Positions 33,840 to 46,828 of a stretch of 64,000 nt of DNA are shown here, in pieces (positions within the stretch are counted from its first letter, which is position 1; every line of letters starts with the position of its first letter). The position numbers and the translations under genes were made by a program. The stretch is from Neoechinorhynchus agilis (Eukaryota; Acanthocephala): assembly GCA_051530055.1 (NCBI GenBank), contig CM121342.1, forward strand, positions 9,858,001 to 9,922,000, given 5' to 3'. The notes beneath the pieces were generated by a model that had not been told where the DNA came from, made no database searches, and saw only the letters and a list, made by a program, of their open reading frames with translations.

Positions 33840-34200
33840 TTTGCACTCGCACATACGAAACTAGCTGTCAGTCCTCTTCTCATTCTAAATACTTCTTGTA
33901 TGCTGATGATCTTAAAATCCTTAGGCATGCACCGGTTCCACTATCACTCTCAAATACTTCTAACGAGATTTCTTACTTTCAAGAATTTTGCTCCTCTAAA
34001 TGTCTTAATCTTAACTTAACAAAGTGTTTCAAAATCGTCCCCCCAATCTGAAAAAGCCCCTCAGATAAGCCGTTTCTTCTTTTTCCTATCAATCGCATCT
34101 CCTCTGCTCGTAAACCTGGTATTCATTTCCATGAAAATCTAAAATTAGACGAGCTCCATCTTCTTAAGCGCCTCCGATTCCTTGGATAATCATCTAAAAA
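33840..34200 (+). mobile_element. LINE reverse-transcriptase fragment
   Basis: KYFLYADDLKILRHAPVPLS, then LFPINRISSARKPGIHFHEN with LKLDE. This is the catalytic YADD block and thumb region, diverged from the corresponding part of the LINE at 29.4-29.6 kb (PLPIQRSSSLRILG). It contains stops. It abuts the left edge of the satellite array. Confidence 0.75.
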
Positions 34201-34221
34201 TCTTAGGTACTTTTATAACGC

Positions 34222-37200
34222 CGCGCTTAAACATGCGGCTAATTAACACTGAAATGTTGCTAGAAAATAAAAGGAGAGATGTAGAAACTTTTCCAGATAC
34301 AGGCAAATAAGCACAAAAACTCATAAGTTGACAAACACACGTGGACGCGTAAACATGTGAACACGAATCGATACGCGCAAGTGCACATAACAATGTACTC
34401 GCTAATTAACACTGAAATGTTGCTAGAAAATAAAAGGAGAGATGTAGAAACTTTTCCAGATACAGAAAAATAAGCACAAAAACTCATAAGTTGACAAATA
34501 CACACACGTGGACGCGTAAACATGTGAACACGAATCGATACGCGCAAGTGCACATAACAATGTACTCGCTAATTAACACTGAAATGTTGCTAGAAAATAA
34601 AAGGAGAGATGTAGAAACTTTTCCAGATACAGGCAAATAAGCACAAAAACTCATAAGTTGACAAATACACACACGTGGACGCGTAAACATGTGAACACGA
34701 ATCGATACGCGCTAGAAAAGCACAGAAACAATGTACTCGCTAATTAACACTGAAATGTTGCTCGAAAATAAAAGGAGAGGAGAGATGTAGAAACTTTTCC
34801 AGATACAGGGAAATAAGCACAAAAACTCATAAGTTGACAAATACACACACGTGGACGCGTAAACATGTGAACACGAATCGATACGCGCAAGTGCACATAA
34901 CAATGTACTCGCTAATTAACACTGAAATGTTGCTAGGAAATAAAAGGAGAGATGTAGAAACTTTTCCAGATACAGAAAAATAAACACAAAAACTCATAAG
35001 TTGACAAATACACACACGTGGACGCGTAAACATGTGAACACGAATCGATACGCGCAAGTGCACATAACAATGTACTCGCTAATTAACACTGAAATGTTGC
35101 TAGAAAATAAAAGAAGAGATGTAGAAACTTTTCCAGATACAGGCAAATAAGCACAAAAACTCATAAGTTGACAAATACACACACGTGGACGCGTAAACAT
35201 GTGAACACGAATCGATACGCGCAAGTGCACATAACAATGTACTCGCTAATTAACACTGAAATGTTGCTAGGAAATAAAAGGAGAGATGTAGAAACTTTTC
35301 AAGATACAGGCAAATAAGCACAAAAACTCATAAGTTGACAAATACACACACGTGGACGCGTAAACATGTGAACACGAATCGATACGCGCAAGAGCACATA
35401 ACAATGTACTCGCTAATTAACACTGAAATGTTGCTAGGAAATAAAAGGAGAGATGTAGAAACTTTTCCAGATACAGGGAAATAAGCACAAAAACTCATAA
35501 GTTGACAAATACACACACGTGGACGCGTAAACATGTGAACACGAATCGATACGCGCAAGAGCATAACAATGTACTCGCTAATTAACACTGAAATGTTGCT
35601 AGAAAATAAAAGGAGAGATGTAGAAACTTTTCCAGATACAGGCAAATAAGCACAAAAACTCATAAGTTGACAAATACACACACGTGGACGCGTAAACATG
35701 TGAACACGAATCGATACGCGCAAGCGCACATAACAATGTACTCGCTAATTAACACTGAAATGTTGCTAGGAAATAAAAAGAGAGATGTAGAAACTTTTCC
35801 AGATACAGAAAAATAAGAACAAAAACTCATAAGTTGACAAATACACACACGTGGACGCGTAAACATGTGAACACGAATCGATACGCGCAAGTGCACATAA
35901 CAATGTACTCGCTAATTAACACTGAAATGTTGCTAGAAAATAAAAGAAGAGTTGTAGAAACTTTTCCAGATACAGAAAAATAAGAACAAAAACTCATAAG
36001 TTGACAAATACACACACGTTGACGCGTAAACATGTGAACACGAATCGATACGCGCAAGTGCACATAACAATGTACTCGCTAATTAACACTGAAATGTTGC
36101 TAGAAAATAAAAGAAGAGATGTAGAAACTTTTCCAGATACAGAAAAATAAGAACAAAAACTCATAAGTTGACAAATACACACACGTGGACGCGTAAACAT
36201 GTGAACACGAATCGATACGCGCAAGAGCACATAACAATGTACTCGCTAATTAACACTGAAATGTTGCTAGGAAATAAAAGGAGAGATGTAGAAACTTTTC
36301 CAGATACAGGCAAATAAGCACAAAAACTCATAAGTTGACAAATACAAACACGTGGACGCGTAAACATGTGAACACGAATCGATACGCGCTAGTGCACATA
36401 ACAATGTACTCGCTAATTAACAATGAAATGTTGCTAGGAAATAAAAGGAGAGATGTAGAAACTTTTCCAGATACAGAAAAATAAGCACAAAAACTCATAA
36501 GTTGACAAATACACACACGTGGACGCGTAAACATGTGAACACGAATCGATACGCGCAAGTGCACATAACAATGTACTCGCTAATTAACACTGAAATGTTG
36601 CTAGAAAATAAAAGGAGAGATCTAGAAACTTTTCCAGATACAGAAAAATAAGCACAAAAACTCATAAGTTGACAAATACACACACGTCGACGCGTAAACA
36701 TGTGAACACGAATCGATACGCGCAAGAGCACATAACAATGTACTCGCTAATTAACACTGAAATGTTGCTAGGAAATAAAAGGAGAGATGTAGAAACTTTT
36801 CCAGATACAGAAAAATAAGGACAAAAACTCATAAGTTGACAAATACATACACGTGGACGCGTAAACATGTGAAAACGAATCGATACGCGCAAGAGCACAT
36901 AACAATGTACTCGCTAATTAACACTGAAATGTTGCTAGAAAATAAAAGAAGAGATGTAGAAACTTTTCCAGATACAGAAAAATAAGCACAAAAACTCATA
37001 AGTTGACAAATACACACACGTGAAGGCGTAAACATGCGAACACGAATCGAAACGCGCAAGTGCACATAACAATGTACTCGCTAATTAACACTGAAATGTT
37101 GCTAGAAAATAAAAGAAGAGATGTAGAAACTTTTCCAGATACAGAAAAATAAGCACAAAAACTCATAAGTTGACAAATACACACACGTGGACGCGTAAAC

Positions 37201-40200
37201 ATGTGAACACGAATCGATACGCGCAAGTGCACATAAGAATGTACTCGCTAATTAACACTGAAATGTTGCTAGAAAATAAAAGGAGAGATGTAGAAACTTT
37301 TCCAGATACAGGCAAATAAGCACAAAAACTCATAAGTTGACAAATACACACACGTGGACACGTAAACATGTGAACACGAATCGATACGCGCAAGTGCACA
37401 TAACAATGTACTCGCTAATTAACACTGAAATGTTGCTAGAAAATAAAAGAAGAAATGTAGAAACATTTCCAGATACAGGCAAATAAGCACAAAAACTCAT
37501 AAGTTGACAAATACACACACGTGGACGCGTAAACATGTGAACACGAATCGATACGCGCAAGAGCACATAACAATGTACTCGCTAATTAACACTGAAATGT
37601 TGCTAGGAAATAAAAGGAGAGATGTAGAAACTTTTCAAGATACAGAAAAATAAACACAAAAACTCATAAGTTGACAAATGCACACACGTGGACGCTTAAA
37701 CATGCGAACACGAATCGATACGCGCAAGTGCACATAACAATGTACTCGCTAATTAACACTGAAATGTTGCTAGGAAATAAAAGGAGAGATGTAGAAACTT
37801 TCCCAGATACAGGCAAATAAGCACAAAAACTCATAAGTTGACAAATACACACACGTGGACGCTTAAACATGCGAACACGAATCGATACGCGCAAGTGCAC
37901 ATAACAATGTACTCGCTAATTTAACACTGAAATGTTGCTAGAAAATAAAAAGGAGAGATGTAGAAACTTTTCCAGATACAGGCAAATAAGCACAAAAACT
38001 CATAAGTTGACAAATACACACACGTGGACGCGTAAACATGTGAACACGAATCGATACGCGCAAGAGCACATAACAATGTACTCGCTAATTAACACTGAAA
38101 TGTTGCTAGAAAATAAAAGAAGAAATGTAGAAACTTTTCCAGATACAGGCAAATAAGCACAAAAACTCATAAGTTGACAAATACACACACGTGGACGCGT
38201 AAACATGTGAACACGAATCGATACGCGCAAGAGCACATAACAATGTACTCGCTAATTAACACTGAAATGTTGCTAGAAAATAAAAGAAGAAATGTAGAAA
38301 CTTTTCCAGATACAGGCAAATAAGCACAAAAACTCATAAGTTGACAAATACACACACGTGGACGCGTAAACATGTGAACACGAATCGATACGCGCAAGTG
38401 CACATAACAATGTACTCGCTAATTAACACTGAAATGTTGCTAGAAAGCAAAAGGAGAGATGTAGAAACTTTTCAAGATACAGAAAAATAAGCACAAAAAC
38501 TCATAAGTTGACAAATACACACACGTGGACGCGTAAACATGCGAACACGAATCGATACGCGCAAGTGCACATAACAATGTACTCGCTAATTAACACTGAA
38601 ATGTTGCTAGAAAAAAAAAGAAGAGATGTGGAAACTTGTCCAGATACAGGCAAATAAGCACAAAAACTCATAAGTTGACAAATACACACACGTGGACGCG
38701 TAAACATGTGAACAACTGATACGCGCAAGAGCACATAACAATGTACTCGCTAATTAACACTGAAATGTTGCTAGGAAATAAAAGGAGAGATGTAGAAACT
38801 TTTCCAGATACAGGCAAATAAGCACAAAAACTCATAAGTTGACAAATACACACACGTGGACGCGTAAACATGTGAACACGAATCGATACGCGCAAGCGCA
38901 CATAACAATGTACTCGCTAATTAACACTGAAATGTTGCTAGAAAATAAAAGGAGAGATGTAGAAACTTTTCCAGATACAGGCAAATAAGCACAAAAACTC
39001 ATAAGTTGACAAATACACACACGTGGACGTGTAAACATGCGAACACGAATCGATACGCGCAAGTGCACATAACAATGTACTCGCTAATTAACACTGAAAT
39101 GCTGCTAGGAAATAAAAGGAGAGATGTAGAAACTTTTCCAGATACAGGCAAATAAGCACAAAAACTCATAAGTTGACAAATACACACACGTGGACGCGTA
39201 AACATGTGAACACGAATCGATACGCGCAAGAGCACATAACAATGTACTCGCTAATTAACACTGAAATGTTGCTAGGAAATAAAAGGAGAGATGTAGAAAC
39301 TTTTCCAGATACAGGAAAATAAGCACAAAAACTCATAATTTGACAAATACACACATGTGGACGCGTGTAAACATGTGAACACGAATCGATACGCGCAAGA
39401 GCACATAACAATGTAGTCCTCGCTAATTAACACTGAAATGTTGCTAGGAAATAAAAGGAGAGATGTAGAAACTTTTCAAGATACAGAAAAATAAGCACAA
39501 AAAACTCATAAGTTGACAAATACACACACGTGGACGCTTAAACATGCGAACTCGAATCGATACGCGCAAGTGCACATAACAATGTACTCGCTAATTAACA
39601 CTGAAATGTTGCTAGGAAATAAAAGGAGAAATGTAGCAACTTTTCCAGATACAGAAAAATAAGCACAAAAACTCATGAGTTGACAAATACACACACGTGG
39701 ACGCGTAAACATGTGAACACGAATCGATACGCGCAAGAGCACACAACAATGTACTCGCTAATTTACACTGAAATGTTGCTAGAAAATAAAAGGAGAGATG
39801 TAAAAACTTTTCCAGATACAGGCAAATAAGCAGTAAAACTCATAAGTTGACAAATACACACACGTGGACGCGTAAACATGTGAACACGAATCGATACGCG
39901 CAAGAGCACATAACAATGTACTCGCTAATTAACACTGAAATGTTGCTAGGAAATAAAAGGAGAGATGTAGAAACTTTTCCAGATACAGAAAAATAAGAAC
40001 AAAAACTCATAAGTTGACAAATACACACACGTGGACGCGTAAACATGTGAACACGAATCGATACGCGCAAGTGCACATAACAATGTACTCGCTAATTAAC
40101 ACTGAAATGTTGCTAGGAAATAAAAGGAGAGATGTAGAAACTTTTCCAGATACAGGCAAATAAGCACAAAAACTCATAAGTTGACAAATACACACACGTG

Positions 40201-43200
40201 GACGTGTAAACATGCGAACACGAATCGATACGCACAAGTGCACATAACAATGTACTCGCTAATTAACACTGAAATGTTGCTAGGAAATAAAAGGAGAGAT
40301 GTAGAAACTTTTCCAGATACAGGCAAATAAGCACAAAAACTCATAAGTTGACAAATACACACACGTGGACGCGTAAACATGTGATCACGAATCGATACGC
40401 GCAAGAGCACATAACAATGTACTCGCTAATTAACACTGAAATGTTGCTAGGAAATAAAAGGAGAGATGTAGAAACTTTTCCAGATACAGGAAAATAAGCA
40501 CAAAAACTCATAATTTGACAAATACACACATGTGGACGCGTAAACATGTGAACACGAATCGATACGCCCAAGAGCACATAACAATGTACTCGCTAATTAA
40601 CACTGAAATGTTGCTAGGAAATAAAAGGAGAGATGTAGAAACTTTTCAAGATACAGAAAAATAAGCACAAAAAACTCATAAGTTGACAAATACACACACG
40701 TGGACGCGTAAACATGTGAACACGAATCGATACGCGCAAGAGCAATACATAACAATGTACTGCTAATTAACACTGAAATGTTGTTAGAAAATAAAAAGAA
40801 AAAAAAAGAAGAGACGTGGAAACTTGTCCAGATACAGGCAAATAAGCACAAAAACTCAAGTTGACAAATACACACACGTGGACGTGTAAACATGCGAACA
40901 CGAATCGATACGCGCAAGTGCACATAACAATGTACTCGCTAATTAACACTGAAATGTTGCTAGAAAATAAAAGGAGAGATGTAGAAACTTTTCCAGATAC
41001 AGGCAAATAAGCACAAAAACTCATAAGTTGACAAATACACACACGTGGACGTGTAAACATGCGAACACGAATCGATACGCGCAAGTGCACATAACAATGT
41101 ACTCGCTAATTAACACTGAAATGTTGCTAGGAAAATAAAAGAAGAGATGTAGAAACTTTTCCAGATACAGAAAAATAAGCACAAAAACTCATAAGTTGAC
41201 AAATACAAACACGTGGACGCGTAAACATGTGAACACGAATCGATATGCGCAAGTGCACATAACAATGTACTCGCTAATTAACACTGAAATGTTGCTAGAA
41301 AATAAAAGGAGAGATGTAGAAACTTTTCCAGATACAGGCAAATAAGCACAAAAACTCATAAGTTGACAAATACACACACGTTGAAGCTTAAATACGCGAA
41401 CACGAATCGATACGCGCAAGAGCACATAACAATGTACTCGCTAATTAAAACTGAAATGTTGCTAGAAAATAAAAGGGAGATGTAGAAACTTTTTTCCAGA
41501 TACAGGCAAATAAGCACAAAAACTCATAAGTTGACAAATACACACACGTGGACGCGTAAACATGTGAACACGAATCGACACGCGCAAGAGCACATAACAA
41601 TGTACTCGCTAATTAGCACTGAAATGTTGCTAGAAAATAAAAGAAGAGATGTTGAAACTTGTCCAGATACAGGCAGATAAGCACAAAAACTCATAAGTTG
41701 ACAAATACACACACGTGGACGCGTAAATATGCGAACACGAATCGATACGCGCAAGAGCACACAAAAATGTACTCGCTAATTAACACTGAAATGTTGCTAG
41801 AAAATAAAAGAAGAGACGTGGAAACTTGTCCAGATACAGGCAAATAAGCACAAAAACTCATAAGTTGACAAATACACACACGTGGACGTGTAAACATGCG
41901 AACACGAATCGATGCGCGCAAGTGCACATAACAATGTACTCGCTAATTAACACTGAAATGTTGCTAGAAAATAAAAGGAGAGATGTGGAAACTAGTCCAG
42001 ATACAGGCAAATAAGCACAAAAACTCATAAGTTGACAAATACACACACGTGGACGCGTAAACATGTGAACACGAATCGATACGCGCAAGTGCACATAACA
42101 ATGTACTCGCTAATTAACACTGAAATGTTGCTAGAAAATAAAAGGAGAGACGTAGAAACTTTTCCAGATACAGAAAAATAAGCACAAAAACTCATAAGTT
42201 GACAAATACACACACGTGGACGCGTAAACATGTGAACACGAATCGATACGCGCAAGTGCACATAACAATGTACTCGCTAATTAACACTGAAATGTTGCTG
42301 GAAAATAAAAGGAGAGATGTAGAAACTTTTCCAGATACAGGCAAATAAGCACAAAAACTCATAAGTTGACAAATACACACACGTGGACGCGTAAACATGT
42401 GAACACGAATCGATACGCGCAAGAGCACATAACAATGTACTCGCTAATTAACACTGAAATGTTGCTAGAAAATAAAAGGAGAGATGTAGAAACTTTTCCA
42501 GATACAGAAAAATAAGCACAAAAACTCATAAGTTGACAAATACACACACGTGGACGCGTAAACATGGAAACACGAATCGATACGCGCAAGTGCACATAAC
42601 AATGTACTCGCTAATTAACACTGAAATGTTGCTAGGAAATAAAAGAAGAGATGTAGAAACTTTTCCAGATACAGAAAAATAAGCACAAAAACTCATAAGT
42701 TGGCAAATACACACACGTGGACGCTTAAACATGCGAACACGAATCGATACGCGCAAGTGCACATAACAATGTACTCGCTAATTAACACTGAAATGTTGCT
42801 AGAAAATAAAAGGAGAGATGTAGAAACTTTTCAAGATACAGAAAAATAAGCACAAAAACTCATAAGTTTACAAAAACACACACGTGGACGCGTAAACATG
42901 CGAACACGAATCGTTACGCGCAAGTGCACATAACAATGTACTCGCTAATTAACACTGAAATGTTGCTAGGAAATAAAAGGAGAGATGTAGAAACTTTTCC
43001 AGATACAGGCAAATAAGCACAAAAACTCATAAGTTGACAAATATACACACGTGGACGCGTAAACATGCGAACACGAATCGATACGCGCAAGAGCACATAA
43101 CAATGTACTCGCTAATTAACACTGAAATGTTGCTAGAAAATAAAAGGAGAGATGTAGAAACTTTTCCAGATACAGAAAAATAAGCACAAAAACTCATAAG

Positions 43201-44375
43201 TTGACAAATACACACACGTGGACGTGTAAACATGCGAACACGAATCGATACGCGCAAGTGCACATAACAATGTACTCGCTAATTAACACTGAAATGTTGC
43301 TAGGAAATAAAAGAAGAGATGTAGAAACTTTTCCGGATACAGGCAAATAAGCACAAAAACTCATAAGTTGACAAATACACACACGTGGACGCTTAAACAT
43401 GCGAACACGAATCGATACGCGCAAGTGCACATAACAATGTACTCGCTAATTAACACTGAAATGTTGCTAGGAAATAAAAGGAGAGATGTAGAAACTTTTC
43501 CAGATACAGGCAAATAAGCACAAAAACTCATAAGTTGACAAATACACACACGTGGACGCGTAAACATGTGAACACGAATCGATACGCGCAAGTGCACATA
43601 ACAATGTACTCGCTAATTAACACTGAAATGTTGCTAGAAAATAAAAGGAAGGATGTAGAAACTTTTCCAGATACAGGCAAATAAGCACAAAAACTCATAA
43701 GTTGACAAATACACACACATGGACGCGTAAACATGTGAACACGAATCGATACGCGCAAGTGCACATAACAATGTACTCGCTAACACTGAAATGTTGCTAG
43801 AAAATAAAAGGAGAGATGGTAGAAACGTTTCCAGATACAGAAAAATAAAGGTTAAAAACTCATAAGTTGACAAATACACACACGGACGCGTAAACATGAA
43901 CACGAATCGATACGCGCAAGTGCACATAACAATGTACTCGCTAATTAACACTGAAATGTTGCTAGGAAAATAAAGGAGAGACGTAGAAACTTTTCCAGAT
44001 ACAGAAAAATAAGCACAAAAACTCATAAGTTGACAAATACACACACGTGGACGCGTAAACATGTGAACACGAATCGATACGCGCAAGTGCACATAACAAT
44101 GTACTCGCTAATTAACACTGAAAAGTTGCTAGAAAATAAAAGGAGAGATGTAGAAACTTTTCCAGATACAGAAAAATAAGCACAAAAACTCATAAGTTGA
44201 CAAATACACACACGTGGACGCTTAAACATGCGAACACGAATCGATACGCGCAAGTGCACATAACAATGTACTCGCTAATTAACACTGAAATGTTGCTGGA
44301 AAATAAAAGGAGAGATGTAGAAACTTTTCCAGATACAGGCAAATAAGCACAAAAACTCATAAGTTGACAAATACA
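34222..44375. repeat. Satellite array, 167-bp monomer, about 61 copies
   Basis: Uninterrupted head-to-tail array. Monomer landmarks: GCTAATTAACACTGAAATGT, GAGATGTAGAAACTTTTCC, AGCACAAAAACTCATAAG, ACACACACGTGGACGCGTAA, GAACACGAATCGATACGCGC. The period is 167 bp, confirmed by even spacing of landmarks (for example 35827, 35994, 36161, 36328), with a few copies changed by small indels. Monomers differ at a handful of recurrent sites (for example ACAGGCAAATAAG versus ACAGAAAAATAAG; CGCGTAAACATGTG versus CGCTTAAACATGCG), implying sub-families. The minus strand shows overlapping 78-codon frames, one per monomer, which come from the repeat being stop-poor and are not genes. It could be centromeric, heterochromatic or a local expansion. 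Confidence 0.97.
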
Positions 44376-44755
44376 AAGAAGAGATGTAGAAACTTGTACG
44401 CCAATATGAGCGAATATACGCACACAGACCGATAAAATACGCAGAGGTACCAATAAGTGGAGAAGTACGCGCATGGACGGTGAAAGATACGACCAAACGG
44501 ATTCATTCGCGAGCAAAGGATGTCGATACGAGCGAGAATAGATACGAACATCTGTGCATACCAATGGGTTCACGTCGCGATTTTAGTTTTGCTCACGATC
44601 GTTGAATTTCAAATTTTTGTGCGCTGCAATCATTACATTTTCAAGAATGGTAATTATTTATCATTAAGCAAATAAATGGTGGTTGTGAACTAAATATTGG
44701 CAGTCATATCATGTGGATGATTGATCTCCAAACAAGGATTAAAAACTATTTTCAT
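44376..44755. other. Array edge and spacer
   Basis: 44376-44575 begins with AAGAAGAGATGTAGAAACTT, a monomer fragment, then unrelated sequence with several CG-rich tetranucleotides. The rest is AT-rich 3' flank of the next gene. Confidence 0.45.
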
Positions 44756-46683
44756 CTAAATTTCGATCATTTTTCTTATTTGTTCAGGATACGGAAAGTA
44801 TTTGAGTGCACCGATTGCACAAATGGCAGGGGGTCCTGCTGATAGCATTTTTCTCGAAACTCTGACTAGATCATCACTCGATACTGCTTCGATCATCTCC
44901 ACTGATTGATTGATTGATCTGTACTCTCCTTTTCCAATAACCTGCCTTACAACATCTTCAAAATAAGCGGGTCGCTGTTCTAATCCCATTAAATACACTG
45001 AACGTAACTGATTCTTGGATCTCCTAACTTCTTCCTAATATTCTGCTGTTAAAATAGTGAAATTTGCATTCACAACTGACCTGTGAGTATGAATTCTTTG
45101 CGATTTTAGTCAATTGGTTTGTAATCGCCTGTACCATTTGCTGGGCGTATTGTGGATAAGAACTGGCATGCACGCACAAAAGACCAATGTCACGGTATGG
45201 ATGAATGGACGTAGTTGCATTATAGATAAAGCCGTGGCGATTGAGCACATTCAAGTACATTCGCGCATACATTCCTTTTCCAGGTCCACCAGAGCTGAAG
45301 GACCCACCTCCACCGAGAAGTGTGCTTAGAACACAAGTGGCATAGAAATCTTCATGAGTGAATGGTTCAGTCTTATAGATTGAATTATGATTTTTATAGG
45401 TAGTAATATGTTTAATATGAACTGTACTTAACGTGAGCAACGTGATAAAATTTCAGAAAAGCGAATATTATTTGAATTCCCAGCATCAACGGCGATGGTT
45501 TGGGATTTACGGCTATTTAAAAAATTAATTTTAACAATTTTTCTAGGCCACCGTGTGGCTGATGCCGTGATATTTTAAAAGATCTCAGAAGCAACTTTCC
45601 TAGTTCGCCATCAAATTACCTATGGTCAAATCCAATCTCGAAGACCGATACCAAAGTGAAGCAAATCAGGAAACGGATTTGGTCCGAGACTCATCTTAGA
45701 CATGTCCTTTTCAATAAGAATATCCCCGCCGGTCCATTTAGCATGCGCATGATCGACCTGCGAATTGCTTGAACCAAACTGAAAATTCTTTTGGACACTC
45801 ATGAGAAAGTCGTTTGTGGATCGTGGTGTTATTCCACAAACCAGCAACCTATTTGGGTTTCGATGTACGTTTTGTACGTATCGATGAATGTCATCTTTTT
45901 CAACAGCGAGTATGCTATCCGGATCTGGAAGCGTAGGTATTCCTAGGGTTTTCAGACCGAAAGCAGCTTTATGGATTGCCTGAATTACAACTGGACCGAA
46001 TTCGAGACATGTATGAGCATCTTCGACTTCACCGATTGCATACCGTTTTGCTTCATCGAGATTTTCGTCCGTGAAATCGGGATATAGTACACATTCAGAT
46101 AACAGATGGATCATTGGTTCCATCTGAGATGAATGACATGACACTGCGTAAATTGTCAAATCTCTATTAGGCACGAGTTGAAAAGTGGATATGTTTAGGG
46201 ATAAATACCTGCTTGTTTGGCAATCACAAATTGCATTCGATTTCTCTAGTAGTTCAAGTATTGATTGGTGATCACGGAATGAAGGTGTCGGAACCATAAA
46301 TGCCATTTTCGATAGAATTTGCGGTATTGGTTTTTGCGAAGAACGAGCTCCGGAATCTATTGCAACTCCGATTGTACTGAATGCCGTCGATGAGTGTAAG
46401 AAACAGCGTGGTCGTTATGAACACTTTTATAAGGACCGCAATGTTTATCTCTACCCAATGCGACGCGTGGCCCATTCGTAATATTCAGGACTTCAACGGG
46501 ATCAGCAAAACGTGATTGTTGATAGGCTACTGTTGCGTTATTTTTTAAAGAACCGGAAATTGGCTTCCATGGAATCCGCATGGATGGAATCCTTAAAAAC
46601 GCAAATAGACATGGAGCCGAATTTATATAAAATTCTTGCCTTGATTTTTGTCGTCTAATTTGATGGAAAATATTTCGTATCAT
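44756..46683 (-). CDS. PMPCA: Mitochondrial processing peptidase alpha subunit
   Basis: Non-catalytic, substrate-recognising subunit of the matrix MPP that removes presequences. ATG 46683 is directly preceded by TTTTTAG. Blocks in order: NGPRVALGRDKHC, TIGVAIDSGAR, CDCQTSR|DLTIYAVSCHSS across a 45-nt intron (46164-46208), AKWTGGDILIEKDMSKMSLG, EDFYATCVLSTLLGGGGSFS with the glycine-rich loop GGGGSFSSGGPGKGM typical of MPP-alpha, LNVLNRHGFIYNAT, and LMGLEQRPAYFEDVVRQVIG. Resolved exons include 46376-46209, 46163 to about 45640, 45371-45081 and 45034-44756. The first exon's join and the join before 45371 do not keep frame with the GT and AG sites that I can see, so the model is incomplete. Identity is not in doubt. 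Confidence 0.87.
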
Positions 46684-46828
46684 CTAAAAATTTGACAGGA
46701 ATAAACTGTAAGCGTACAAAATTTTAAGTATTTTTCAGACTTCATATTTTGTCTTAATAAAAGGCGTTCTCTAATCTAGCACCTAAATTTAAAAAATACA
46801 CTGTTCACTACATAAAACATAAGCAAAT

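Noticed and set aside
34222-44375. Satellite as a hammerhead-bearing retrozyme array
   Set aside because: I looked for CTGANGA followed by a hairpin and GAAA on both strands of the monomer and found none (only CTGAAAT).
34260-44570. Dozens of overlapping 78-codon minus-strand ORFs
   Set aside because: They recur every 167 bp because the satellite lacks stops in that frame. The period is not a multiple of three, starts lie at the same repeat position, and no splice or domain evidence exists.
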